Part shown: positions 1 to 8,465 of the stretch, in pieces
Layout of the letters: every line of letters begins with the position of its first letter
How positions within the stretch are numbered: the first letter of the stretch is position 1
NCBI RefSeq assembly: GCF_014192335.1
Contig: NZ_JACHXU010000017.1
Coordinates: forward strand, 62,001 to 126,000
Direction of reading: 5' to 3'
Source: Aporhodopirellula rubra
Lineage (GTDB): Bacteria > Planctomycetota > Planctomycetia > Pirellulales > Pirellulaceae
Length of the DNA: 64,000 nucleotides
Position numbers and translations under genes: made by a program
Notes under the pieces: generated by a model
Databases searched by the model: none
What the model saw: only the letters and a program-made list of their open reading frames with translations
Told to the model about the DNA's origin: nothing

Positions 1-124
1 GACGCAGCACTTTTTTTTCTTGACGCGTGCGGGTGTACAGCAACCACCACGGCGAGTCAGCGGATTCCGCTTGGTCGAGCAAGTCGTCGGGATAACAATC
101 CGGTTCGGGCGGAAGGATCGGCAT
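1..124 (-). CDS. NusG/RfaH-like transcription antiterminator, N-terminal fragment
   Basis: Only the first 41 codons are inside the window; the gene runs off the left edge. Translation from the ATG at 124 gives an acidic lead followed by PWWLLYTRTRQEKKVLR. This matches the opening beta-strand and helix of the NGN domain of NusG-family factors (typically W-[YVL]-x-x-x-T-[KR]-[PAT]-[RN]-x-E). NusG paralogues of the RfaH/UpxY/LoaP type bind RNA polymerase and reduce termination in long operons, often for surface polysaccharides. That this copy is a specialised paralogue rather than housekeeping NusG is inferred from the non-ribosomal context and the Pro/Asp-rich lead. It lies downstream of the kinase gene on the same strand, 125 bases away. 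The fragment is too short to exclude another fold. Confidence 0.72.
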   Translation of the reverse strand, partial: MPILPPEPDCYPDDLLDQAESADSPWWLLYTRTRQEKKVLR

Positions 125-249
125 TGGGAAGCAAACTACAAATCGAAATGGAGTAAGGAAAATGTGGAATAGCATATCTCGCCCGTCGATGACCAGAGCT
201 CACCGTCGAGCACTGGTGCGACTGGGCAATCAAGCCGCTGGGCAATCGA

Positions 250-2829
250 TCAGTCATGCAATTCACGGGCGTGAGTCATCCACCATTCGTCGGCATCGCT
301 GCGCGTCCACGGCATATCATCGGACATTGCCTGGAGAGAACGGATCAGATCCGGGATGCTGCTGGCTCGCGAATTTTTGTCTTTGCGCATGCAGTCTTCG
401 ACCCAACGATTGAGTCGGTCATCGATCGTTTCGTTGCGGTGCGTCGAAATGCTGATCGGATGCTCACTCATAATCAGTGCAAACATCGATTCGGGATCGC
501 ATTCGGCGAACGGCGGATTCCCGGCGAGTAAGTAGTACGCGATGCAACCGATCGAGTAAACGTCGCTACGTGGATCCATGGAAGATGGGTCGCGGAAGCG
601 TTCGGGAGCCATGTACATCGGCGTTCCTGCCCAAATGGTTTCCGACGTTTGAAACACGTCCTGGTCCGGTTCGATGGGTTTGGCCAAACCGAAATCAAAA
701 ACGGTCGCCCAATCACCGACAACGCTGTCAAATTTCAGCATCACGTTTTGCGGTTTGAGGTCACGGTGCATCAACCCTTTGCCGTGTGCCTCCAACATCG
801 ATTGACAGATCTGTTGCATGATCCAAATGACGCGTCCCGGTGGTTGGGATCCACCGCGAGCGACGATCTCCGCGAGTGTCAGTCCGTGCAGCAATTCCAT
901 CACACAAAATGCCGCATCGTCTTCGGTGTATCCGAAATCAAACACAGTGACGCTGTGGGGGCACGACAGCGAGGCGGCCAAACGGGCTTCGCGATCGAAA
1001 CGTTGCCGGTCGTCTTCGTCTTGTCGGTCGCCACGCAGGACTTTCAAGGCGATGTCGCGGCCGAGTTCTTTGTGCCTGGCTAAGTAGACGACGCCCATCC
1101 CGCCGGACCCGAGTTCACGACTGATCTCATAACGACCGAGTGGTTGCCGGGCGTCATTGATGGACGAGATCTTATTCTGGTGCCACCACGTCACCGCGGA
1201 GGCGATCCCGCAAACGAAAAGGCTGGCAAACAACGCCCACGGCCATGTCGGCGACAACGCGGTACGATAACGCTGGACCGGAATTTCAGCGATCAGTCCG
1301 AGGCTGTAGGACGGTAACCAAGACCATGCACCGGAGGAGTAGCCGCCGTGGTAACTCGGATATAGCGACGGGTAGACGACGTTGCCTCGGTTCGTGCTGA
1401 CAGAGGCCGCGGCGACGGTGAGGGGCAAGATCCGATTGCCGTTGGATTCGTCGTTGCCGGAAGGAGCGTACTCTGCAACGCGGAACGGTCGCGGCGGAGA
1501 TGTTTGTCCGCCGTTTTTGCCGACGAATGCCCTCGCGACGCGGCTGTCGGTTTGCATGATGCCTTGGCGGTCGATCAGATAGACGTCGACGTCCGTGTCG
1601 TTGGCGATCTCTGCGAGTGTCTTGTTCACGGCAGGCCATAACGTTGTTTTGGTTGTCAAAACAGCGCCGACGACACGGTCGGGATCCGTAGTGGCCATTA
1701 CCGGAAACATCCAACCATCACCGTGGTCTTCGATGGAGTCTCGCTGTGAATCGTCTTCGGAGCTCGGTCGGCTCGCTGGACCGATGAAGACCGGATGCTC
1801 TTCCAGACACCGTGCCACGAGACCTGCGTAGCGTGCCGTCAACGCCTCGCCGGATATCTTGCAATGGGATGCTTTGGCGACGACGCGAAATTTTCGATCC
1901 CAGACGACAAACGTCGATTCGTCGCGAACACTCGCGGGTTGTTTCGCCATAAAAGCGTCCAAGGCGGTCTGTGCGTTGGATGAATCGCCGAACGGATCGA
2001 TCTCATCGATCACGATCGTATCCCGGCTGGCTTCGCGGGCGATTCGTTCGCTGCGCCCGCGGTCATCGGAGAGTAGCGTTTCGAATCGAAGACGGGTTTG
2101 CTCGAGCACCGAGGCGAGAAAGCGTTGGTTTACCTTCTGTTCGGATTCAATTTGTCGCCCGCCAATGGACCATGCGGTGAACCAGATCGGGACGATTCCG
2201 GATAAGGCGAGCGTGATCCACAGCGGCACCCATGCGAAACGACGCCGTGTCGGACCGACGGACGTCGGGAGACTCTTGGACGATTGTGCATCGCCCGCTG
2301 ATCGTCGCCCCCGTTTGTGTCGGGCCGATCGTGGTTGTCGTGGTGCCGCGTGGGTGCGTTGGGCACCGCTTACGGTTCGCTGGCCGTCGGTTCGTTTGAG
2401 ATCTTTCTTGGGACCTTTCTTGGTCGTCGATGCTTTGCCTGATTGGGAACCGGAGCCGGGTTTCGGTGTCTTCCCCGCGTCGTCAGGTTTTTTTTGATCG
2501 GGACGATCCATCGGAATGGTTTTTCTCAGGTCGGCACGTTCGGGCTGCTCGGCGTCTGGATTGGCAGAGTCGGGCGAACTCGACTCGGCGGGAGCATCCT
2601 GCGAAGCCGTCCCGAACTTTGTCGATCCCGGCAGCCGCACCGGTTTGGCGGATCGTCCCTCGATCAAAGCCGCATCGGCGTCGTGCTCGCGCAGCAGCGA
2701 TTGGACTTCGTCAATCAGTTCTTGGTCATCGCCGGCTGTTCGGCGAAGAAATGATTCCTGATCCTGACGGGGTAATTCTTCCACCGCCCAAAAAAGATCC
2801 TGGATTTGCTGATAGCGTTTCGCGTCCAC
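250..2829 (-). CDS. Membrane serine/threonine protein kinase with extracytoplasmic sensor region
   Basis: 859 residues. Residues 1-60 resemble the N-terminal segment of planctomycete kinases co-encoded with ECF sigma factors. A Ser/Pro/Lys-rich linker follows to about 195. A membrane segment near 199-223 and a second near 525-545 flank a roughly 300-residue extracytoplasmic region that could be Cache-like, though I see no diagnostic motif. The C-terminal 300 residues are a Hanks-type kinase: glycine loop GSGGMGVV, lysine in IALKV, HRDLKPQN catalytic loop, DFGLAKP and an activation loop ending in APE. All catalytic residues are present. It starts 8 bases after the sigma-factor stop, so the two are very likely one transcript and the kinase probably controls that sigma factor (inference from known ECF/STK pairs). 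Confidence 0.93.
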   Translation of the reverse strand: MDAKRYQQIQDLFWAVEELPRQDQESFLRRTAGDDQELIDEVQSLLREHDADAALIEGRSAKPVRLPGSTKFGTASQDAPAESSSPDSANPDAEQPERADLRKTIPMDRPDQKKPDDAGKTPKPGSGSQSGKASTTKKGPKKDLKRTDGQRTVSGAQRTHAAPRQPRSARHKRGRRSAGDAQSSKSLPTSVGPTRRRFAWVPLWITLALSGIVPIWFTAWSIGGRQIESEQKVNQRFLASVLEQTRLRFETLLSDDRGRSERIAREASRDTIVIDEIDPFGDSSNAQTALDAFMAKQPASVRDESTFVVWDRKFRVVAKASHCKISGEALTARYAGLVARCLEEHPVFIGPASRPSSEDDSQRDSIEDHGDGWMFPVMATTDPDRVVGAVLTTKTTLWPAVNKTLAEIANDTDVDVYLIDRQGIMQTDSRVARAFVGKNGGQTSPPRPFRVAEYAPSGNDESNGNRILPLTVAAASVSTNRGNVVYPSLYPSYHGGYSSGAWSWLPSYSLGLIAEIPVQRYRTALSPTWPWALFASLFVCGIASAVTWWHQNKISSINDARQPLGRYEISRELGSGGMGVVYLARHKELGRDIALKVLRGDRQDEDDRQRFDREARLAASLSCPHSVTVFDFGYTEDDAAFCVMELLHGLTLAEIVARGGSQPPGRVIWIMQQICQSMLEAHGKGLMHRDLKPQNVMLKFDSVVGDWATVFDFGLAKPIEPDQDVFQTSETIWAGTPMYMAPERFRDPSSMDPRSDVYSIGCIAYYLLAGNPPFAECDPESMFALIMSEHPISISTHRNETIDDRLNRWVEDCMRKDKNSRASSIPDLIRSLQAMSDDMPWTRSDADEWWMTHARELHD

Positions 2830-2837
2830 GACGCACC

Positions 2838-3401
2838 TTATTCTTGATCGGGATCTCGGAGTTCCCGCCGCATCCAGGCACGGGCCATCGCCCAGTCCTT
2901 CTCGACGGTACGCAGACCGAGGTTGAGTTCATTGGCGATCTCTTTCATCGCCAACCCGCCAAAGAAACGAAACTCCACGATCTTCGCCTGACGCGGACTG
3001 AGTTCCGCGAGCATGGTCAGCAGTTCATCCAGTGCCACCACGTCCTCGTCCCGGTCGAGTACAAACGTGACTTCCTCGTCGAGTTGTCGGCGTAGCCACC
3101 CGCCACCGCGTTTTTGGGCCCGGGTGTGTCGAGCGTGATCGACCAAAATTCGCCGCATCACCGTCGCACCGATTGCGAAAAAGTGCGTTTTGCCTTGCCA
3201 GTCGACCTCGTTCTGATCGACCATCCGCACGTAGGCTTGGTGAACGAGCGAGGAGCTGCTCAGCTTTTGACGTTGGGGCTCGGACCGCAGAAACCGACCC
3301 GCCATTTTGTGCAGGTCGTCGTAGAGTACCGTGAACAATTGGTCCGTCTTCTTCACATCACCTTTTTGGGAAGACTGTAAAATTTCGGTGACGGAGGCCA
3401 T
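2838..3401 (-). CDS. ECF-family RNA polymerase sigma factor
   Basis: 187 residues, normal for planctomycete ECF sigma factors. Region 2 is visible as YDDLHKMAGRFLR followed by SSLVHQAYVRMVDQ and FFAIGATVMRRILVDHAR. Region 4 is LSPRQAKIVEFRFFGGLAMKEIANEL with a following helix-turn-helix ending near RTVEKDWAMARAWMRREL. The ATG at 3401 gives a complete region 2. The membrane kinase follows in the same direction after 8 bases and there is no anti-sigma gene, so control by phosphorylation is the likely arrangement (inference). A perfect 18-bp palindrome lies about 60 bases upstream of the start codon. Confidence 0.95.
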   Translation of the reverse strand: MASVTEILQSSQKGDVKKTDQLFTVLYDDLHKMAGRFLRSEPQRQKLSSSSLVHQAYVRMVDQNEVDWQGKTHFFAIGATVMRRILVDHARHTRAQKRGGGWLRRQLDEEVTFVLDRDEDVVALDELLTMLAELSPRQAKIVEFRFFGGLAMKEIANELNLGLRTVEKDWAMARAWMRRELRDPDQE

Positions 3402-3459
3402 GTGATTTAAGACGCGGTCGCGGTAGAAAAGGTCATGAGAGTAGGCGAGTGCTTTATCA

Positions 3460-3477
3460 AACTTGAAATTTCAAGTT
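3460..3477. promoter_or_regulatory. Perfect 18-bp palindrome upstream of the sigma-factor gene
   Basis: AACTTGAAATTTCAAGTT is a perfect inverted repeat of two 9-base arms without a spacer. It lies about 59 bases upstream of the sigma-factor ATG and about 200 bases upstream of the divergent gene at 3680. Such sites commonly bind dimeric regulators. No regulator is assigned and function is inferred from shape and position only. Confidence 0.4.
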
Positions 3478-3679
3478 GCTCGAACCGTCTGGTCTCAAGC
3501 AATTTCTTATGCCGATAGAACACTCGTTTCGAGTGGCGCCGTCCCATTCTACACGATCTTGTCAAAACCACACCTGCGGGTGTTGGAGTTTGACTACGAC
3601 CGGCCGACGGTCTGTCCCTGAATGTCACGAGAAAAGCTCGTGAATCCCGAATTACGCTGATGAAAACACTCTTACTGCT

Positions 3680-4243
3680 ATGTCCCGCTTGCTGACAATC
3701 GTTGTCGTTTTGTGTCTCGCGATTTGGCGAGGAGTTTGGTTGGTCTCGGGCGTGGAAAATACCTGTCCCACGGCGGATTTCGCGGCCGCCGAGGCTCGTC
3801 GGATGCTCGGTGTCGGGGCCAGCTCAAAGGCGGATGCCGCACCTGAGAAGTCGCCGCGTCCGTCATCGGTCGGTTGGCGGATCTCATTCGCGGCGGCTCA
3901 GGGCGGCGTCGCGATGCCCTTCGCTCTGCGGCAATCTGGCACAGACGTGTGGGATGACGAATTGCCGGTTTGGATCACGCCAGGTAAAGACGGACAACCG
4001 GGGTGGGCGACCTGGGACGACAACGGTGACGGGGCGGTCGACGAGCCGGGAGAATTGGGCGCCGCGTGGAGCGATGATTTTTGCGTCGTCCAGCTTCCCG
4101 GTCAGGCGCCGCCCGAAGGACGCGTCATTGACCATGGCGGGTTTCGTCCCATCGGCTACGAAACCACCAAAGCGGCCTCCGGTGCCCGACACGAACTTCC
4201 GTCGGATTCAGTGCGAAGGGTATGGTTGGACGTCAGCCCCTGA
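3680..4243 (+). CDS. Exported hypothetical protein with a DDNGDG acidic motif
   Basis: 187 residues, not recognised as a named family. The N-terminus is a hydrophobic stretch (about residues 4-24) consistent with a signal peptide or anchor. The body contains WDDNGDGAVDEPGELG, which resembles a single EF-hand or dockerin-like calcium loop (D-x-N-x-D-x-x-x-D-E), inside a Trp/Pro-rich segment. The frame is open without interruption and converges on the zinc-ribbon gene with a 32-base gap. It is divergent from the sigma-factor gene. A calcium-binding envelope protein is possible but not shown. Confidence 0.6.
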   Translation: MSRLLTIVVVLCLAIWRGVWLVSGVENTCPTADFAAAEARRMLGVGASSKADAAPEKSPRPSSVGWRISFAAAQGGVAMPFALRQSGTDVWDDELPVWITPGKDGQPGWATWDDNGDGAVDEPGELGAAWSDDFCVVQLPGQAPPEGRVIDHGGFRPIGYETTKAASGARHELPSDSVRRVWLDVSP

Positions 4244-4275
4244 CGTCGTGAGCCTGGCACGCCTCGAATCGTTGG

Positions 4276-5139
4276 TCACATCGAGGAGGCACCGGCGAAG
4301 AACGCACCGGCGATGCCGCCGCACACGATCGCAACGGCGAGAATCTTCCAACTGCCTTTGCCGTGTTTGAACGGGAAGACGAACAGATACAGGATCGTTA
4401 GCGACAGGAAACCCTGTTTGAGGCTGGTTCGAAACGCGAGCGCGATCAAGCTGAAGAGAGCCCCGATCGAAACCAGCAAGAAAGCCGATCCGCCGAGATT
4501 CATGAACATCTGCATCGGTTTGAAGGTGATCGCTTCTTCGCGTCGAGACGCGTTGACCGCGAGCACCGCGATCGCGACGGCGCTGCCCAAAATGAACAGC
4601 ACCAGAGCGAGCATCCACGGGGGCATGCCCGCCTTGTTCAGCAGATCCTGCTGCGCCTTTTTGGCCGCGGCCATGTCCTGTTCGGCCTTGTTCAACGCCA
4701 TCGTTCCCTTGTCGATGTCGACGCCGAGAACTTTGTGACCGTCGAGGACTTCGCCCGTGGTCATGTTGAATCCGCACTTCGTGCACAACACCGCGCCGGG
4801 AGCCAGTTCTTTGCTGCACGCCGGGCAGATCGCGTGGACTTCGCGGTCCATGCCTTCTTCGGCAAACAGGTCATCCATCGACGAGGAAGATGCCGTCTGC
4901 ACGGGGCTGGCGACGGCGGGGCGGGGTGCTGCGGGTTTGGGGGTGGCGGGTCGGTTTCCAGGAGGGGCTGCGCCCGGACGCGGTGCCGCTGCCGGACGTG
5001 CTGCCGATCGCGTGGCCGAGGCACCCGCGGCACCGACTTTGATCACGTTGCCACAACCGGGGCATTTGATGGCCTTGCCGGCCAACTCGTCTTTGACGTT
5101 GAGCTGTTTACCACAGCCGCATTTCACTGCAATGGGCAT
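4276..5139 (-). CDS. Zinc-ribbon membrane protein of unknown function
   Basis: 287 residues. Residues 1-35 form a zinc ribbon (KCGCGKQ then KCPGCGN). An Ala/Pro-rich linker follows, then a second ribbon (CPACSKEL and CTKCGFN) around residues 105-125. The C-terminal half carries about four hydrophobic segments (PWMLALVLFILGSAVAIAV, a segment near FLLVSIGALFSLIAL, one near LTILYLFVFPF, and AVAIVCGGIAGAFFAGA at the end). Cytoplasmic ribbons joined to a membrane domain occur in planctomycetes, but no reaction can be assigned. The K+ channel upstream on the same strand (103-base gap) also carries a zinc ribbon. Confidence 0.8.
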   Translation of the reverse strand: MPIAVKCGCGKQLNVKDELAGKAIKCPGCGNVIKVGAAGASATRSAARPAAAPRPGAAPPGNRPATPKPAAPRPAVASPVQTASSSSMDDLFAEEGMDREVHAICPACSKELAPGAVLCTKCGFNMTTGEVLDGHKVLGVDIDKGTMALNKAEQDMAAAKKAQQDLLNKAGMPPWMLALVLFILGSAVAIAVLAVNASRREEAITFKPMQMFMNLGGSAFLLVSIGALFSLIALAFRTSLKQGFLSLTILYLFVFPFKHGKGSWKILAVAIVCGGIAGAFFAGASSM

Positions 5140-5242
5140 AAATTGAAGAGCAAAAGGGGCGAGGTGAAAGGAGGAGCGAGGATCGGTGAATCGATAAGCG
5201 GACTGATCGATGTCGGCGATAACATGCTAATCGAAAACGTTG

Positions 5243-6229
5243 CTACGTCGTCTCCGGCGAATGGTTTTCTAAATGGGCACCACACCGATAACAATAGTCC
5301 GCGTCGCTGCGATGACGCGACAGCGAGCAATTCGGGCACGGGTGGTGATCGTGTTCGGTGGTGGGTTTACGGCTGGAGAGTTCGGCACTGACAAAGCCCG
5401 TCGGAACGATGATAAGGCTGTATCCGAGCAGAATCAAAATCGCCGAAATGATTTTGCCGATTGTCGTGTGCGGCACAATATCACCGTACCCGACCGTCGT
5501 CATCGTGACGATCGCCCAATACATCGCCTGCGGGATGGACGTAAAGTCACTGTCCGCGGCGTCGTCGATCAGTACTGTTTCGATGTGGAACATTAACGTG
5601 CCACTGATCGTCACGGCGACCAGGACGACCGAGAGAAAGACGACGATTTTGTCGCGGCTGTGCCAAACCGCGTCCGCCAGTTCGTCGGCCTGGCTCATCA
5701 TTCGCCATAGCTTCAAAACCCGGAACACGCGGAGCAAACGGATGCTACGCAGGATCGCAAAGGAACGCGCCGATGCGAAGAAAAACACGAGGTAGCTGGG
5801 CAATATGCTGAGCAAATCGACCACTCCCCAGAAACTCGTCGCGTAACGCATTGGGTTGCGAACACACGAAAGTCGCGCGACATACTCGATCGTGAAAAGA
5901 ATCGTTAGGAACCATTCGCACGCGATCAACCAATATGGAATGTTGGACTCCTCCATGGAGGTGCCCGTTTGGGTGACCATTTCTCCTTCCACCATCACGG
6001 TCTCGATCACCCGGTATCCAGGCAGCGTCTCCAGCGACACAAACACGATGCTGGCGATGATCGCAATCAACAGTCCGACATCGAAAGCCCGCCCCGCGGC
6101 GCAATCGGCTTCGAAAATGATGTCGTACATCCGCTGCCGAATCCCGGGCTGTTCGGGACGTTGCACCTGTCGTCGGCGAAGGACAGCGGCGGATGCCTCG
6201 GCGGTTTTGGGGCGTCGTTCGTTGTTCAT
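5243..6229 (-). CDS. Voltage-gated-type potassium channel with C-terminal zinc ribbon
   Basis: 328 residues. The order is that of a six-transmembrane ion channel: S1 near LLIAIIASIVFVSL, further segments, an S4-like helix with Arg/Lys every third residue (RSIRLLRVFRVLKLWR), then the pore with the K+ selectivity filter TVGYGD and a final helix (ISAILILLGYSLIIVP). The approximately 40-residue C-terminus contains CPNC and CYRC pairs typical of a zinc ribbon, in place of the usual RCK or cyclic-nucleotide domain. The family conducts K+ across the inner membrane. The S1-S2 extracellular loop is long. The ribbon suggests a metal- or redox-dependent cytoplasmic module (inference). Confidence 0.92.
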   Translation of the reverse strand: MNNERRPKTAEASAAVLRRRQVQRPEQPGIRQRMYDIIFEADCAAGRAFDVGLLIAIIASIVFVSLETLPGYRVIETVMVEGEMVTQTGTSMEESNIPYWLIACEWFLTILFTIEYVARLSCVRNPMRYATSFWGVVDLLSILPSYLVFFFASARSFAILRSIRLLRVFRVLKLWRMMSQADELADAVWHSRDKIVVFLSVVLVAVTISGTLMFHIETVLIDDAADSDFTSIPQAMYWAIVTMTTVGYGDIVPHTTIGKIISAILILLGYSLIIVPTGFVSAELSSRKPTTEHDHHPCPNCSLSRHRSDADYCYRCGAHLENHSPETT

Positions 6230-6330
6230 CGCAGTGGCGGCGCAGGAGTGGTGGCCCGGAAACGTCGGCTTTCGCTCGCCGGCGCGAGGTCGAGATTAGG
6301 CCACACAGCATACCCTACCTCTCCCCGGCC

Positions 6331-6375
6331 TACACGGGTCGGGCCACACGGGTTGGGGCCACACGGGGTTGGGCG
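6331..6375. repeat. Three tandem 15-bp repeats
   Basis: Three adjacent near-identical 15-base units of the form [at]ACACGGG[TG][CT][GT]GGGC[CG] lie in the 188-base gap between the K+ channel and the DinB gene. They differ from each other at a few positions. No coding or terminator function is apparent. It may be replication slippage or a small protein-binding array. Confidence 0.6.
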
Positions 6376-6417
6376 TGAGGAGTCACGATCGACCCAGGTC
6401 CGCGTGTCGGCGGTCTT

Positions 6418-6963
6418 CTACATCGGCGCGCGTTGCGGAGCGATCTCGCATCGTTGTTCGATAATTTCGAAGTGATGCTGCACGTGGGCGGCGGCCAACC
6501 AAGCAATCCCCCGCGTCGTGATCGGATGCGAGTCGACTCGCCCAACGTTGTCCCACGCCGACGGGATCAGCCTGCCGAGTAGGACCAAATTTGCTTGACG
6601 TAGAAATCCCAGTTCACTGATCAGGTGCCCGATGTTCCCCAACCCGAAGCGAGCGTTCGCATACGCGTTTTCATCCCACGCGGGCAGGTTCGTGGTGTCA
6701 CCGGCGGCGATTCGCAGCATCCGATCGCCAAAGATTCGTTCGGCATCGACGCAGTGTTCGACCGCTTGGCGGACCGTCCACGTGTAAGGTGCGTGAACCC
6801 GGTCGACTAATTCTGACGAAAGGCAACTGCCCAATTCGCAGAACCAGTAGAGTTGATCGGAGAGCAGTTTGAGGACGCATTCGCCTTCGATTCGGTTGAC
6901 ATAATCCCAGTGCGCGTCCAGCGAAAGATCCGTCTCCGAGGGCCGTCGAGATTTCATTTGCAT
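6418..6963 (-). CDS. DinB-family four-helix metal-binding protein
   Basis: 181 residues, normal for the family. Hallmarks are the early helix, WTVRQAVEHCVDAERIF carrying the first metal-binding His, and the C-terminal ITTRGIAWLAAAHVQHHFEIIEQR with the His-x3-His pair. DinB/YfiT-like proteins bind Ni or Zn, and several act as thiol-dependent S-transferases; substrate cannot be read from sequence. The ATG at 6963 is used; an in-frame Met two codons later (6957) is equally possible. It follows the LRR lipoprotein gene on the same strand by 20 bases, so the two may be co-transcribed. Confidence 0.85.
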   Translation of the reverse strand: MQMKSRRPSETDLSLDAHWDYVNRIEGECVLKLLSDQLYWFCELGSCLSSELVDRVHAPYTWTVRQAVEHCVDAERIFGDRMLRIAAGDTTNLPAWDENAYANARFGLGNIGHLISELGFLRQANLVLLGRLIPSAWDNVGRVDSHPITTRGIAWLAAAHVQHHFEIIEQRCEIAPQRAPM

Positions 6964-6983
6964 GTTTTTTCGGGTTCCAACAC

Positions 6984-8312
6984 TTAGTTTTCAAAATCGA
7001 CGACTTCGAGTCCTTCATGGGACTCGACGAGTTCATCAATCACATCGAATCCGATGCTCGTGTTGGCAACGTTGAGGTATTGCAAATTGGGCAACGAACC
7101 GAGCTTCGTGAATCCGTCGTCGGTAAACTGCGTCCCCGCGACGTTGAGTCGTTGGAGACTCTTCAATTCTAGTAACGTGGGCAATGAGTCATCGCTCACG
7201 GATGCGGACTTCAGGTTCAGTTCCTTCAGTTTCGTTAAGCCGGAGAATGCCGAAATGGTTTCGTCGTTGGTTGCCGTTTCCCACAGGCCGAGATAGGTCA
7301 GGTTCGTCAATTGCCCCAGCAACGCGATGTCTTCCGGTTTCGCTAGCCGACATTCGCTCATGTCGAGAAATGTGATCGACGGCATCGCGGCCAAAATCTC
7401 GAGACCTTTGCGGTCGAGTGATGAGTCTCGAAGTTCAACACGGGCGAGTTTGGCGTTGCCTTTGATGTGTTCGATTCCATCTCCTGTCACATCGCAACCA
7501 CGCAAACGAAGTCGCTTCAGGTTGGTTAATGACTTTAGCTCTTCCAGTCCCGCGTCATTGACTTTGGAATAATCCCCTTGCAGCGATTCGAGGGTGGGCA
7601 TCTTGCCGAGCACCGCCATGGTTTTGTTGCTGACGGTGGTGCAGTAATTGAAGTTCAGCGATTTCAGCTTCAAAGGCGCGAGCTGGACCAAACCGCTGTC
7701 GGTGACTTTCGATTTCTCGAGTTGCAGGTCGACGAGCGAATCGAGTTCGGTGATCGGTTTCATCCCCGCGTCGCTGATGTTGGTGTTCCGCAAATCGATC
7801 GCCCGAAGCCGGTCGAGGTTTGCCAGTTGAGCGAGTCCTTCGTCGGTGACGCCCGTCCGGCGCAGTCCGAGGAATTCGAGATTACTGAGTGTTCCAACGG
7901 TCTCGAGTGCGGCGTCGGTAATGGCCGATCCGGTGAGATCGAGGCGTTTGAGTTTGGTCAGTTTTGCAAGGTTCTCGATTCCGTTGTCACTGACGGTTGG
8001 TCCGATCAACGCGAGGACTTCAACGTTGGGGACTCCGCTGAGTTGTTCCAGGACGGCCTCGACTTGGTCGTTTCCGCCACTGACTTCGACGACAAACCCG
8101 TCGCTGTCTTTGGTGACCGAAAATCCCGTTGCTTCGATCGCCGCAACTGCGTCGGGGGAATCGGCCGGTCGTGGTTTGGGGGCTGGTGCGGCCGGTATTT
8201 TGCTCTCGGTTTGCTTGGTTTCGCTGTCAGATGGCGTTGAAGCGGTTTCCCGCCGACATCCGAGGTTCAAACACAGAGCAATCAAAAGAACAGTTAAGCA
8301 GGGCCGTGTCAT
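6984..8312 (-). CDS. Leucine-rich-repeat lipoprotein
   Basis: 442 residues. A signal peptide ends in the lipobox LNLGC, with Cys19 as the lipidated residue, followed by a Ser/Thr/Pro linker. From about residue 90 the protein is built from roughly a dozen leucine-rich repeats of 24-25 residues (units such as LTKLKRLDLTGSAITDAALE and NLEFLGLRRTGVTDEGLAQL), of the planctomycete type with T/SDxGL between units. These form a solenoid for protein binding at the cell envelope. No catalytic motif is seen. It is upstream of dinB and downstream of rny on the same strand. Confidence 0.9.
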   Translation of the reverse strand: MTRPCLTVLLIALCLNLGCRRETASTPSDSETKQTESKIPAAPAPKPRPADSPDAVAAIEATGFSVTKDSDGFVVEVSGGNDQVEAVLEQLSGVPNVEVLALIGPTVSDNGIENLAKLTKLKRLDLTGSAITDAALETVGTLSNLEFLGLRRTGVTDEGLAQLANLDRLRAIDLRNTNISDAGMKPITELDSLVDLQLEKSKVTDSGLVQLAPLKLKSLNFNYCTTVSNKTMAVLGKMPTLESLQGDYSKVNDAGLEELKSLTNLKRLRLRGCDVTGDGIEHIKGNAKLARVELRDSSLDRKGLEILAAMPSITFLDMSECRLAKPEDIALLGQLTNLTYLGLWETATNDETISAFSGLTKLKELNLKSASVSDDSLPTLLELKSLQRLNVAGTQFTDDGFTKLGSLPNLQYLNVANTSIGFDVIDELVESHEGLEVVDFEN

Positions 8313-8465
8313 GGCGGGTTGCCTTGGTGTAGGTGGGAGGCGGGGCGTTCGGGCGGGTGGAGTGCCAATTCCATCGAGTCGGATGGTGGCATCAACTTAA
8401 GGAGTCAACAGAAAAACGCAACTATAGACATCCGCGTGGCGGTGGACAGCAGGGCGTGGGGCGGT

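Noticed and set aside
1859..2497. 212-residue + strand frame inside the kinase gene
   Set aside because: Antisense shadow of a well-supported kinase; GC-rich genomes give long opposite-strand frames.
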